Assembly: GCA_025963425.1 (NCBI GenBank)
Contig: JAOPUQ010000109.1
Span: 1 to 7,271, forward strand
Source of the DNA: Modestobacter sp.
GTDB taxonomy: Bacteria; Actinomycetota; Actinomycetes; Mycobacteriales; Geodermatophilaceae
DNA length: 7,271 nucleotides
Direction: 5' to 3'
Positions 1 to 6,742 of the stretch are shown here, piece after piece. The notes under the pieces were generated by a model. It was not told the DNA's origin. It saw only the letters and a program-made list of their open reading frames with translations, and made no database searches. A program made the translations under genes and the position numbers. Numbering within the stretch: position 1 is the stretch's first letter; every line of letters starts with the position of its first letter.

Positions 1-48
1 GCTCCCGCTCCGGTGCAGCCCGCGGCGCCGGCGCCGGCGGGGCGATGA
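1..48 (+). CDS. 3' end of an upstream gene (partial), Ala/Pro-rich C-terminal tail
   Basis: The frame beginning at base 1 reads APAPVQPAAPAPAGR and then stops at TGA 46-48. That stop overlaps the ATG of the next gene as ATGA, a common arrangement for translationally coupled neighbours in actinobacteria. The visible tail is a low-complexity Ala/Pro stretch typical of disordered protein ends, and it gives no clue to function. Fifteen codons are too few to prove coding. The support is the ATGA junction and the absence of an earlier stop. If real, this gene is probably cotranscribed with the TetR-type regulator. Confidence 0.45.
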   Translation, partial: APAPVQPAAPAPAGR

Positions 49-530
49 CCCGCACCCGGCGCGGGCTGCTCAACGGGGCCCGCACCGCCTTCGCCGAGCG
101 CGGCCTGCGCCGCACCACGATGCAGCACGTCGCCGCGGCCGCCGGGGTGGCCAAGGCGACGCTGTACAACCACTTCCGCACCAAGGACGACGTGGCCGGC
201 GCCCTGCTGGCCTTCGAGCTCGACCGGCTGGCGGCCCTGGCCGCCGAGCTGCCGCTGACCGTCGCGGTCCCCGCGCTGGCCGAGGAGGTCGGCTCCCACC
301 CGGTGCTGCGGCGGCTGGCCGAGACCGAGCCCGAGACGCTCACCCGGATGCTGAACACCGACCCGCACCGCTGGGACGACGTGGTGGTGGCGCTGGGCAC
401 CTCGCTGGGCATCACCCGGCCGGCCGCCGAGGTGCTGTCGCGCTGGCTGCTCGGCCTGGTCCTGCAGCCCGGCGACCCGGGCGAGCGGGCGCGCCAGGCC
501 GCCCAGGTGACCGCGATGCTGGGCGTCTGA
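45..530 (+). CDS. TetR/AcrR-family transcriptional regulator
   Basis: A DNA-binding repressor-type protein of 161 residues. The N-terminal region (residues about 3-50) is a clear TetR helix-turn-helix: AFAERGLRRTTMQHVAAAAG followed by VAKATLYNHFRTKDDV, with the family's typical YNHF/Y-x-HF recognition helix and K-x-x motif. Residues about 51-161 form a short, Ala/Leu-rich helical ligand-binding and dimerisation domain. At 161 residues it is shorter than the usual 190-210. The start at 45 is chosen because its ATGA overlaps the stop of the preceding frame; the SD (GGCGGGG) is modest. The frame stays open to base 1, so a longer N-terminus cannot be excluded. The ligand and targets are unknown. 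TetR proteins often control adjacent genes, here the upstream one, since strong hairpins separate this gene from what follows. Confidence 0.85.
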   Translation: MTRTRRGLLNGARTAFAERGLRRTTMQHVAAAAGVAKATLYNHFRTKDDVAGALLAFELDRLAALAAELPLTVAVPALAEEVGSHPVLRRLAETEPETLTRMLNTDPHRWDDVVVALGTSLGITRPAAEVLSRWLLGLVLQPGDPGERARQAAQVTAMLGV

Positions 531-546
531 CCGCACCGTCGCGTCC

Positions 547-583
547 CGACGGCCCGTTCCCCCGCCGGGCGAGCGGGCCGTCG
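547..583 (+). terminator. Strong GC hairpin after the TetR gene, likely terminator
   Basis: CGACGGCCCG (547-556) is perfectly complementary to CGGGCCGTCG (574-583), with a 17-nt loop. It begins 16 nt after the regulator's stop codon. No T-run follows, which is usual for candidate terminators in high-GC actinobacteria. The stem symmetry means it could act on both strands. Confidence 0.6.
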
Positions 584-604
584 CGGGTCCAGGGCCCGGA
601 CCCG
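584..604 (+). terminator. Second adjacent hairpin
   Basis: CGGGTCC (584-590) pairs perfectly with GGACCCG (598-604) around a 7-nt loop that contains GGGCCC. It starts on the base after the first hairpin ends, so the two stems could stack as a tandem terminator between the TetR unit and the DUF4032 gene. No T-tract is present. Confidence 0.45.
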
Positions 605-614
605 TCCACCGGCA

Positions 615-620
615 TAGGCT
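615..620 (+). promoter_or_regulatory. Candidate -10 box for the DUF4032 gene
   Basis: TAGGCT, within CATAGGCTGAG, fits the actinobacterial TANNNT -10 pattern. It lies 70 nt before the ATG at 691 and just downstream of the hairpins. No convincing -35 hexamer is present 16-18 nt upstream, where the hairpin sequence sits, so this is only a candidate. Confidence 0.35.
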
Positions 621-690
621 GAGCCGCAGCAGCGGCGTCGCCGTCAGCGCCGGCGGGCCCACCGTCGTCCGGCGACCCACGGAGCGCGCG

Positions 691-1920
691 ATGCGGTACC
701 TCTTCCGACCTCCGGCCGTCGACGCGGCCGGTCTGCTGTCCCTGCCCTGGCACCAGCCGCTCGCGGAGTGGGACGCCAGCCTGCTGCTGGAGGTCCCGCA
801 GCGGGGCATCTCGCGGCACGTGGTCCGCTTCGTGGCCAGCGACGGGCAGGTCTACGCCCTCAAGGAGATCGCCGAGCCGCTGGCGCGGCACGAGTACGCC
901 CTGCTCGGCGCCTTCGAGGAGGAGGGTCTCCCGGCGGTCTCGGTGGTCGGCATCTGCGTGGACCGCCCGCACGAGCTGGACGCCGTCCTGGTCACCCGGT
1001 ACCTCGAGTACTCGATGTCCTACCGGTACCTGTTCTCCAGCCCGCGGCTCGGGCAGTCGGCCGACCGGTTGATCGACACCCTGGTCGAGCTGCTGGTGCG
1101 GCTGCACCTGGCCGGGGTGTACTGGGGTGACTGCTCGTTGTCCAACACCCTGTTCCGGTTGGACGCCGGCGCCTTCGCCGCGTACCTGGTCGACGCGGAG
1201 ACCGTGGAGCGGCACCCGACGATCTCGGCCGGCAAGCGGGCCTACGACGTGGAGCTCGCCCAGGAACGGGTCGGTGCCGAGCTGCTGGACCTGCGCTCGG
1301 GTGGGCTGCTCCCCGGTGACATCGACCCCATCGAGGTCGCCGACGGCCTGGTCGGTCGCTACGAGGCGCTGTGGGACGAGGTGACCCGGGAAGAGGTCTT
1401 CCGGCCCGACGAGCAGCGCTACCGGGTCGCCGAGCGGCTGCAGCGGCTCAACGACCTCGGCTTCGACGTCGGCGAGGTGGAGCTGGTGACGTCCAGCGAC
1501 GGTGCCCGGCTGCGCGTGGAGACCCGGGTGGCCGAGGCCGGCCACCACCGGCGGGAGCTCTTCCGGCTCACCGGCCTGGAGGTGCAGGAGAACCAGGCCC
1601 GCCGGCTGCTGAACGACATCAGGTCCTACCGCGCCTACCTCGAGCAGCGCGAGGGCCGACCGGTCCGCGAGTCCGTCGCGGGGCACCGCTGGCTGACGGA
1701 GGTCTACCAGCCGGTCGTGGACGCGATCCCGCCCCATCTCGTGGGCCGGCTGGCGCCGGCCGAGGTGTTCCACGAGGTGCTGGAGCACCGCTGGTTCCTG
1801 TCCGAGCGTGCCGGCCGGGACGTCGGGACGAAAGCTGCCGTGCGGTCGTACTTCGAGACCGTCCTGCCCGCGACGCCCGAGCAGGTGACCCCACCCTCGG
1901 CGGTCGCCGAGCGGGGCTGA
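691..1920 (+). CDS. DUF4032 domain protein with kinase-like N-terminal half
   Basis: A 409-residue soluble protein with no signal peptide or membrane segment. Residues about 35-190 look like a divergent protein-kinase/LPS-kinase fold. VYALKEI carries the ATP lysine (K58), HEY a candidate alpha-C glutamate (E68), YWGDCSLSNTLF the catalytic-loop D147 and metal-ligand N152, and LVDAET the DFG-like D168. These are the residues a phosphotransferase needs, so it is probably active, on an unknown substrate. Residues about 245-395 match the DUF4032 pattern as I recall it, including NDLGFDVGEVEL, the FRLTGLEVQENQARRLLNDI stretch and EHRWFLSERAGRDVG. The start at 691 has GGAG at 681-684, 6 nt upstream. 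The gene ends 132 nt before the lpqY-like start, in the same direction and without a clear terminator between. A role in sugar handling is only suggested by this position. The substrate is not known to me for any family member. Confidence 0.85.
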   Translation: MRYLFRPPAVDAAGLLSLPWHQPLAEWDASLLLEVPQRGISRHVVRFVASDGQVYALKEIAEPLARHEYALLGAFEEEGLPAVSVVGICVDRPHELDAVLVTRYLEYSMSYRYLFSSPRLGQSADRLIDTLVELLVRLHLAGVYWGDCSLSNTLFRLDAGAFAAYLVDAETVERHPTISAGKRAYDVELAQERVGAELLDLRSGGLLPGDIDPIEVADGLVGRYEALWDEVTREEVFRPDEQRYRVAERLQRLNDLGFDVGEVELVTSSDGARLRVETRVAEAGHHRRELFRLTGLEVQENQARRLLNDIRSYRAYLEQREGRPVRESVAGHRWLTEVYQPVVDAIPPHLVGRLAPAEVFHEVLEHRWFLSERAGRDVGTKAAVRSYFETVLPATPEQVTPPSAVAERG

Positions 1921-1971
1921 CGTGCTCCCGCGCCCTCCGCTCCGGCTGGTCACGGACGGGTGTCGCTCCGT

Positions 1972-2001
1972 TTGACACTGCCCTGTGAACTGGGCCACGC
2001 T
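1972..2001 (+). promoter_or_regulatory. Candidate sigma-70-type promoter of the sugar ABC operon
   Basis: A perfect TTGACA -35 hexamer lies at 1972-1977. With an 18-nt spacer the -10 position is CACGCT (1996-2001), which matches only the A and final T of TANNNT. Transcription would begin near 2008, just ahead of the palindrome at 2011-2031. The -35 is an unusual string in this GC-rich setting, but the weak -10 keeps this tentative; an activator or another sigma factor is possible. Confidence 0.4.
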
Positions 2002-2010
2002 CCCGGCACT

Positions 2011-2031
2011 GCGGTGACTGCCTGTCACCGC
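2011..2031. promoter_or_regulatory. Perfect inverted repeat, candidate operator in the lpqY leader
   Basis: GCGGTGAC (2011-2018) and GTCACCGC (2024-2031) are exact reverse complements separated by TGCCT. The repeat lies between the predicted transcription start and the SD at 2037-2044, which is an ideal place for a dimeric repressor (LacI-, GntR- or TetR-type) to block an uptake operon. In RNA the same sequence would form an 8-bp hairpin ending 5 nt before the SD, so translational control is an alternative. The regulator is not identifiable from this window. Confidence 0.5.
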
Positions 2032-2036
2032 CTGCT

Positions 2037-2044
2037 GGAGGAGG
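2037..2044 (+). promoter_or_regulatory. Ribosome binding site that sets the lpqY start
   Basis: GGAGGAGG lies 8 nt before GTG 2053. It is the best SD in the region and fixes the start there rather than at the in-frame GTG at 1960. The upstream choice has no good SD and would put the promoter and palindrome inside the coding region. Confidence 0.7.
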
Positions 2045-2052
2045 CGACGTCG

Positions 2053-3420
2053 GTGCTCGACGGCGTGCACAGGCTCCCAGAAGGGCCGCTTCCCGACCCG
2101 GCCCGGCGGCTGCGGTCCCGGTGGCCGCGGTCCCGTCGCGGTCTGGCGGTCGGCGCTGCGGCCGCCGTCCTGACCTCGGTGCTGGCCGCCTGTGGCGGCG
2201 GTGGCGGCGGCGGCGTGCCGACGCTCACCTGGTACACCAACCCCGACTCCGGCGGTCAGGCCGAGATCGCCTCACGGTGCACCGACGCCGCGCAGGGGCG
2301 CTACCGGATCGAGACGGCGGTGCTGCCCCGCGATGCCTCCTCGCAGCGTGAGCAGCTCATCCGGCGGCTCGCGGCCAACGACAGCTCGATCGACATCATG
2401 AGCCTGGACCCGCCGTTCATTCCGGAGTTCGCCCAGGCGGGCTTCCTGGCACCGGTACCCGAGGACGTCGCCGGCCGGGTCACCGAGGACGTCGTCGAGA
2501 GCGCGATCGAGGGCTCGACCTGGAACGGCGAACTCGTCGCCGTCCCGTTCTGGGCCAACACGCAGCTGCTCTGGTACCGCAAGTCGGTGGTCGAGGCCGC
2601 CGGGCTGGACATGACCCAGCCGGTCACCTGGGACCAGCTGATCACCGCCGCGAAGGACCAGGACGTGCTCCTCGGTGTGCAGGGGGCCCGCGCCGAGTCG
2701 CTCACCGTGTGGTTCAACGCCCTCATCGAGTCCGCCGGTGGTTCGATCATCGCCGACAACTCCACCGACCCGGACAACATCCAGCTGGGCCTCACCTCGG
2801 ACGCCGGCCTGCGCGCGGTCCAGGTGATGCGGGACATCTCGCGCAGCGGTCAGGCCGGGGCCTCGCTGTCCACCGCGACCGAGGACACCACCGCCACCGG
2901 CTTCGAGGGGCCGGACGCCGGCTTCCAGGTCAACTACCCGTTCGTCTGGGGACGGGCGCTGGCCGCCGTCGAGGCCGGGACGATGGAGCAGTCCGTGCCC
3001 GACGACTTCGGCTGGGCGCTCTACCCGCAGGTCGACGAGGGAACCGACAGTGCGCCACCCTACGGCGGGATCAACCTGGGCATCAGCGCCTTCAGCCAGC
3101 ACGTCGACTTCGCCTACGCGGCGAGCGAGTGCATCACCTCCACGGAGAACCAGGCCTACTACTTCACGACCAACGGCAACCCGGCGTCGGACACCACCGT
3201 CTACGACGACCCCGACGTGCTCAAGGTCTTCCCGATGGCGCCGACCATCCTGCAGTCGCTCGACCAGGCCGCCCCGCGACCGCAGACGCCGTACTACAGC
3301 GAGGTCTCCGGCGGACTGCAACGCGAGTACCACCCGACCAGCTCGGTGAACCCGAAGACGACACCGCAGAAGGCCACCGACTTCATCACCGCCGTCCTCC
3401 GGAAGGAGCAGCTGCTGTGA
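2053..3420 (+). CDS. lpqY: ABC transporter sugar-binding lipoprotein, LpqY-like (trehalose)
   Basis: Extracytoplasmic substrate-binding protein of 455 residues. An arginine-rich n-region (with SRRGLAV, a possible twin-arginine motif) and a hydrophobic core lead to lipobox LAAC, so Cys47 should be lipidated and anchor the protein outside the membrane. Seven glycines follow the Cys. The mature part resembles mycobacterial LpqY as I recall it: WYT...IASRC, LPR...QR.QLIRRLA.ND, DIMSLD, EFAQAG, NTQLLWYR, WFNALIESAGGS, YGGINLGIS and RPQTPYY. Recalled trehalose contacts of M. tuberculosis LpqY (D97, N151, E258, R421) align with D119, N169, E277 and R409 here. The recalled W276 is Tyr295 (NYPFVW). 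The permease and ATPase genes follow directly. Binding of trehalose is therefore likely; another alpha-disaccharide is possible. An alternative start, GTG 2065, is less well spaced from the SD. Confidence 0.85.
   Translation: MLDGVHRLPEGPLPDPARRLRSRWPRSRRGLAVGAAAAVLTSVLAACGGGGGGGVPTLTWYTNPDSGGQAEIASRCTDAAQGRYRIETAVLPRDASSQREQLIRRLAANDSSIDIMSLDPPFIPEFAQAGFLAPVPEDVAGRVTEDVVESAIEGSTWNGELVAVPFWANTQLLWYRKSVVEAAGLDMTQPVTWDQLITAAKDQDVLLGVQGARAESLTVWFNALIESAGGSIIADNSTDPDNIQLGLTSDAGLRAVQVMRDISRSGQAGASLSTATEDTTATGFEGPDAGFQVNYPFVWGRALAAVEAGTMEQSVPDDFGWALYPQVDEGTDSAPPYGGINLGISAFSQHVDFAYAASECITSTENQAYYFTTNGNPASDTTVYDDPDVLKVFPMAPTILQSLDQAAPRPQTPYYSEVSGGLQREYHPTSSVNPKTTPQKATDFITAVLRKEQLL
3401..3408 (+). promoter_or_regulatory. 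Strong SD at the lpqY 3' end, feeding GTG 3417
   Basis: GGAAGGAG lies inside the last codons of the lpqY-like gene, 8 nt before GTG 3417, whose TGA overlap is the lpqY stop. The true sugA-like start (GTG 3494) has only GCGAGG upstream. The good SD is thus placed for the short frame at 3417, not for sugA. Confidence 0.45.
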
Positions 3421-3497
3421 GCGAGCTTGCGAGCGAACCGATGAGGACAGCAGCACTGCGAACGCGGACGACGAGCGCCGGCGAGGCGTCCTCGTGA
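3417..3497 (+). CDS. Possible 26-residue mini-ORF linking lpqY and sugA
   Basis: This frame opens with GTG overlapping the lpqY stop (GTGA, 3417-3420) and closes with TGA overlapping the sugA GTG (GTGA, 3494-3497). It starts MSELASEPMRT and ends AGEASS, with no recognisable domain. It has a strong SD (3401-3408). It could be a translated coupling peptide that delivers ribosomes to sugA. It may equally be an accidental frame within a small inserted repeat, since GTGAGC occurs at both of its ends. No function is claimed. Confidence 0.3.
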   Translation: MSELASEPMRTAALRTRTTSAGEASS

Positions 3498-3499
3498 GC
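3417..3499 (+). repeat. 77-bp intergenic insert-like unit flanked by GTGAGC repeats
   Basis: GTGAGC occurs at 3417-3422 and again at 3494-3499, so the 77-bp step between the two copies could be removed to restore a direct lpqY-sugA GTGA overlap with the SD at 3401-3408. Inside are two copies of GCGAGC separated by TT (3421-3434). Near the end GGACG (3466-3470) can pair with CGTCC (3487-3491). Strings like GCGAGCTTGCGAGCGAACC are, from memory, common at intergenic or start positions in actinobacterial genomes, but I cannot verify copies from this window. Confidence 0.35.
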
Positions 3500-4456
3500 A
3501 CCACGACGCTCCCCCCGACGGAGAAGGCGGCGCCGGTCTCGGCGCCTGCCGGGACCACCAGCGACCGGGCCCGCAGCGAGCGCACGCTCGGCTGGTTGCT
3601 GGCCGGGCCCGCCCTGCTGGTGATGCTGCTGGTCACCGCCTACCCGATCCTGCAGGCGGTCTACGACTCGTTGTTCGACTACCGGCTCACCGACCCGGAG
3701 AACCGGTCGTTCACCGGGTTGTCCAACTACTGGGTCATCCTCACCGACAGCACGTGGTGGATCGCGATCGGCGTCACGGTGTTCATCACGGCCGTGACGG
3801 TCGCGGTCGAGCTGGTGCTCGGCTTCGCGCTGGCGTTCGTGATGGCCAAGGCGCTCAGCGCCATCCGTCCCGTGCTCCGCGCCGCGATCCTCATCCCCTA
3901 CGCGGTGATCACCGTGGTGTCGGCCTTCGCCTGGAAGTTCGCCTTCGCCATCGACACCGGCTTCATCAACAAGTGGTTCGGCTGGCTGCCGGGGATCAGC
4001 GGTGACACCGACTGGTTCGGCGGCCAGTGGTCGGCGCTGTTCGTCGTCTGCGTCGCCGAGATCTGGAAGACCACGCCCTTCATCTCCCTGCTCCTGCTGG
4101 CCGGCCTGGCCCAGGTGCCCGAGGTGCTGCAGGAGGCCGCCAAGGTCGACGGCGCCACCTGGTGGCAGCGGTTGCGCAAGGTCACCCTGCCGAACATGAA
4201 GGCCGCGATCATGGTCGCGCTGCTGTTCCGCACCCTGGACGCCTTCCGGGTCTTCGACAGCGTCTTCGTGATGACCGCGGGCGCCAACCACACCGAGACG
4301 GTCTCGTTCCTGGCCTACCGGCAGACCATCTCGCGGCTGGAGATCGGGCTGGGGTCGGCGGTGTCGGTACTGCTCTTCCTCGCCGTGGTGCTCATAGCCG
4401 CGGTGTTCATCAAGGGCTTCAAGGTCGACCTGGCCCAGGCGAGGGGTGAGCGCTGA
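3494..4456 (+). CDS. sugA: Sugar ABC transporter permease, SugA/MalF-type
   Basis: Integral membrane subunit of 320 residues, one half of the import channel. A cytoplasmic tail (1-30) is followed by about six hydrophobic segments, near 33-57, 88-118, 127-150, 180-206, 236-260 and 285-308. The EAA loop that docks onto the ATPase is at 214-233: EAAKVDGATWW through TLP. Local strings match recalled mycobacterial SugA closely: TAYPI, GLSNYWVIL, LIPYAVITVV, AEIWKTTPFISLLLLAGLA and VALLFRTLDAFRVFD. The start is GTG 3494, which overlaps the mini-ORF stop and has a weak SD. It follows the binding-protein gene and overlaps sugB by one base (TGATG). The MalF-like large periplasmic loop is absent, as in most actinobacterial sugar permeases. 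Confidence is high for the family and somewhat less for the trehalose substrate. Confidence 0.92.
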   Translation: MSTTTLPPTEKAAPVSAPAGTTSDRARSERTLGWLLAGPALLVMLLVTAYPILQAVYDSLFDYRLTDPENRSFTGLSNYWVILTDSTWWIAIGVTVFITAVTVAVELVLGFALAFVMAKALSAIRPVLRAAILIPYAVITVVSAFAWKFAFAIDTGFINKWFGWLPGISGDTDWFGGQWSALFVVCVAEIWKTTPFISLLLLAGLAQVPEVLQEAAKVDGATWWQRLRKVTLPNMKAAIMVALLFRTLDAFRVFDSVFVMTAGANHTETVSFLAYRQTISRLEIGLGSAVSVLLFLAVVLIAAVFIKGFKVDLAQARGER

Positions 4457-5289
4457 TGTCCCGCAGGGAGAAGATCTGGTGGATCGTCGCCGGTGTCCTG
4501 ATCGTCCTCTACGCGCTGGCGCCGATCGCCTGGATCGTGTCGCTGTCGTTCAAGGCGCCCAGTGACCTGGCCAACGGCCAGTTCCTGCCCACCGACGCCT
4601 CGACGGAGAACTACTCGCTGATCCTCACCGGCGCGGCCAGCGACCTGTTCCTGCCGGCGCTGCGGAACTCCTTCGGCATCTGCCTGATCGCCACGGCCAT
4701 CTCCTGCGTGCTGGCGATGTTCGCTGCCTATGCCATCGCCCGGCTGGACTTCCCGGGCAAGAAGCTCATCCTGGGGACGGCGCTGGGGGTCGCCATCTTC
4801 CCGGTGATCTCGATCGTCACGCCGCTGTTCAACCTGTGGCGGAACATCGGGCTCTACGACACCTGGCCGGGGCTGATCATCCCGTATCTGTCGCTGACGC
4901 TGCCGATCTCGATCTGGACCATGTCGGCGTTCTTCCGCGAGATCCCCTGGGAGATGGAGCAGGCCGCCCAGGTCGACGGCGCCACCACGTGGCAGGCGTT
5001 CCGCAAGGTGATCGTCCCGCTGGCCGCCCCGGGTGTCTTCACCACGGCGATCATCGCCTTCTTCATCGCCTGGAACGACTTCGTCTACGGCATCTCGCTG
5101 ACCTCGACGAGTGCCTCCCGGCCGGTGCCGGCGGCGCTGGGCCTGTTCTCCGGAGCCTCGCAGTTCGAGGACCCCACGGGGGCGATCGCCGCCGCGGCGG
5201 TGATCGTGACCATCCCGGTCGTCGCCCTGGTCCTGCTGTTCCAGCGGCGCATCGTCGCCGGCCTCACCAACGGCGCCGTCAAGGGCTGA
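4456..5289 (+). CDS. sugB: Sugar ABC transporter permease, SugB/MalG-type
   Basis: Second channel subunit, 277 residues. Six membrane segments are visible near 8-31, 71-95, 103-124, 138-158, 191-213 and 241-262. The cytoplasmic coupling loop runs from 161 to 190 (REIPWEMEQAAQVDGATTWQ, then AFRKVIVPL). Its first EAA position is Gln169 rather than Glu, a variation the recalled mycobacterial SugB also shows (Lys there). The C-terminus, QFEDPTGAIAAAA and QRRIVAGLTNGAVKG, is nearly the same as recalled SugB. The ATG at 4456 overlaps the sugA stop (TGATG) with GAGGGG 9 nt upstream, so the two permeases are translationally coupled and made in equal amounts. The sugC-like gene follows after 45 nt with no terminator. 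Confidence 0.93.
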   Translation: MSRREKIWWIVAGVLIVLYALAPIAWIVSLSFKAPSDLANGQFLPTDASTENYSLILTGAASDLFLPALRNSFGICLIATAISCVLAMFAAYAIARLDFPGKKLILGTALGVAIFPVISIVTPLFNLWRNIGLYDTWPGLIIPYLSLTLPISIWTMSAFFREIPWEMEQAAQVDGATTWQAFRKVIVPLAAPGVFTTAIIAFFIAWNDFVYGISLTSTSASRPVPAALGLFSGASQFEDPTGAIAAAAVIVTIPVVALVLLFQRRIVAGLTNGAVKG

Positions 5290-5334
5290 CCGCCCTCTCA
5301 CGGACTCAGCACTCAACGAAGGGGACGAGCACCG

Positions 5335-6600
<1,266 letters not shown>

Positions 6601-6604
6601 CCGC

Positions 6605-6616
6605 GCCCGATCGGGC
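6605..6616 (+). terminator. Short palindrome after sugC, weak terminator candidate
   Basis: GCCCGATCGGGC is a perfect 12-bp palindrome beginning 5 nt after the sugC stop. As RNA it gives only a 4-bp stem with a GATC loop. A second small stem follows (CGCCG 6625-6629 with CGGCG 6636-6640). No T-run is present. The pair may end the sugar operon, but the support is weak. A 12-bp palindrome could also be a protein-binding site. Confidence 0.3.
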
Positions 6617-6665
6617 AGCCGCGACGCCGCCAGCACGGCGCGGTGGCTACCCGGGGTGTCCGCCT

Positions 6666-6689
6666 GGGACCATGGGCACCGACAGCGTT
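6666..6689 (+). promoter_or_regulatory. Candidate ECF-sigma-type promoter for the pspA-like gene
   Basis: GGGACC (6666-6671), then 15 nt, then GTT (6687-6689, in CGTT) is one base off the GGAACC-N15/16-GTT pattern typical of actinobacterial envelope-stress ECF sigma factors such as SigE. The gene's product is an envelope-stress protein, which makes it sensible, but in GC-rich DNA such matches are easy to find. Confidence 0.25.
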
Positions 6690-6702
6690 CCCGGGTCGCG
6701 TA

Positions 6703-6719
6703 CCCCGCCGCCGGCGGGG
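6703..6719 (+). other. GC hairpin in the leader of the pspA-like gene
   Basis: CCCCGCC (6703-6709) pairs perfectly with GGCGGGG (6713-6719) around a GCC loop, ending 13 nt before the SD AGGAGGAG (6733-6740). It could be the last hairpin of a terminator series or a structured 5' leader of the pspA-like mRNA. No T-tract is present. Confidence 0.4.
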
Positions 6720-6742
6720 AGCGCGCCGGACCAGGAGGAGCC

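Noticed and set aside
1960..1978. GTGTC (1960-1964) and GACAC (1974-1978) as a hairpin or operator
   Set aside because: A 5-bp arm pair with a 9-nt gap is easily found by chance in this DNA and overlaps the -35 box; there is no further support.
412..2070. Long open frame on the minus strand (552 codons)
   Set aside because: It is antisense to the DUF4032 gene, with a low-complexity Arg/Gly/Val-rich translation and no recognisable domain. This is expected from GC-rich third positions on the opposite strand.
2272..3636. Long open frame on the minus strand (454 codons)
   Set aside because: It lies opposite the lpqY-like gene, whose protein has clear family motifs. The antisense translation has biased composition and no motif.
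3998..4010. A GCGGTGAC-like string inside sugA resembling half of the leader palindrome
   Set aside because: It is a single half-site within conserved coding sequence with no matching second arm, so it is explained by codon choice.
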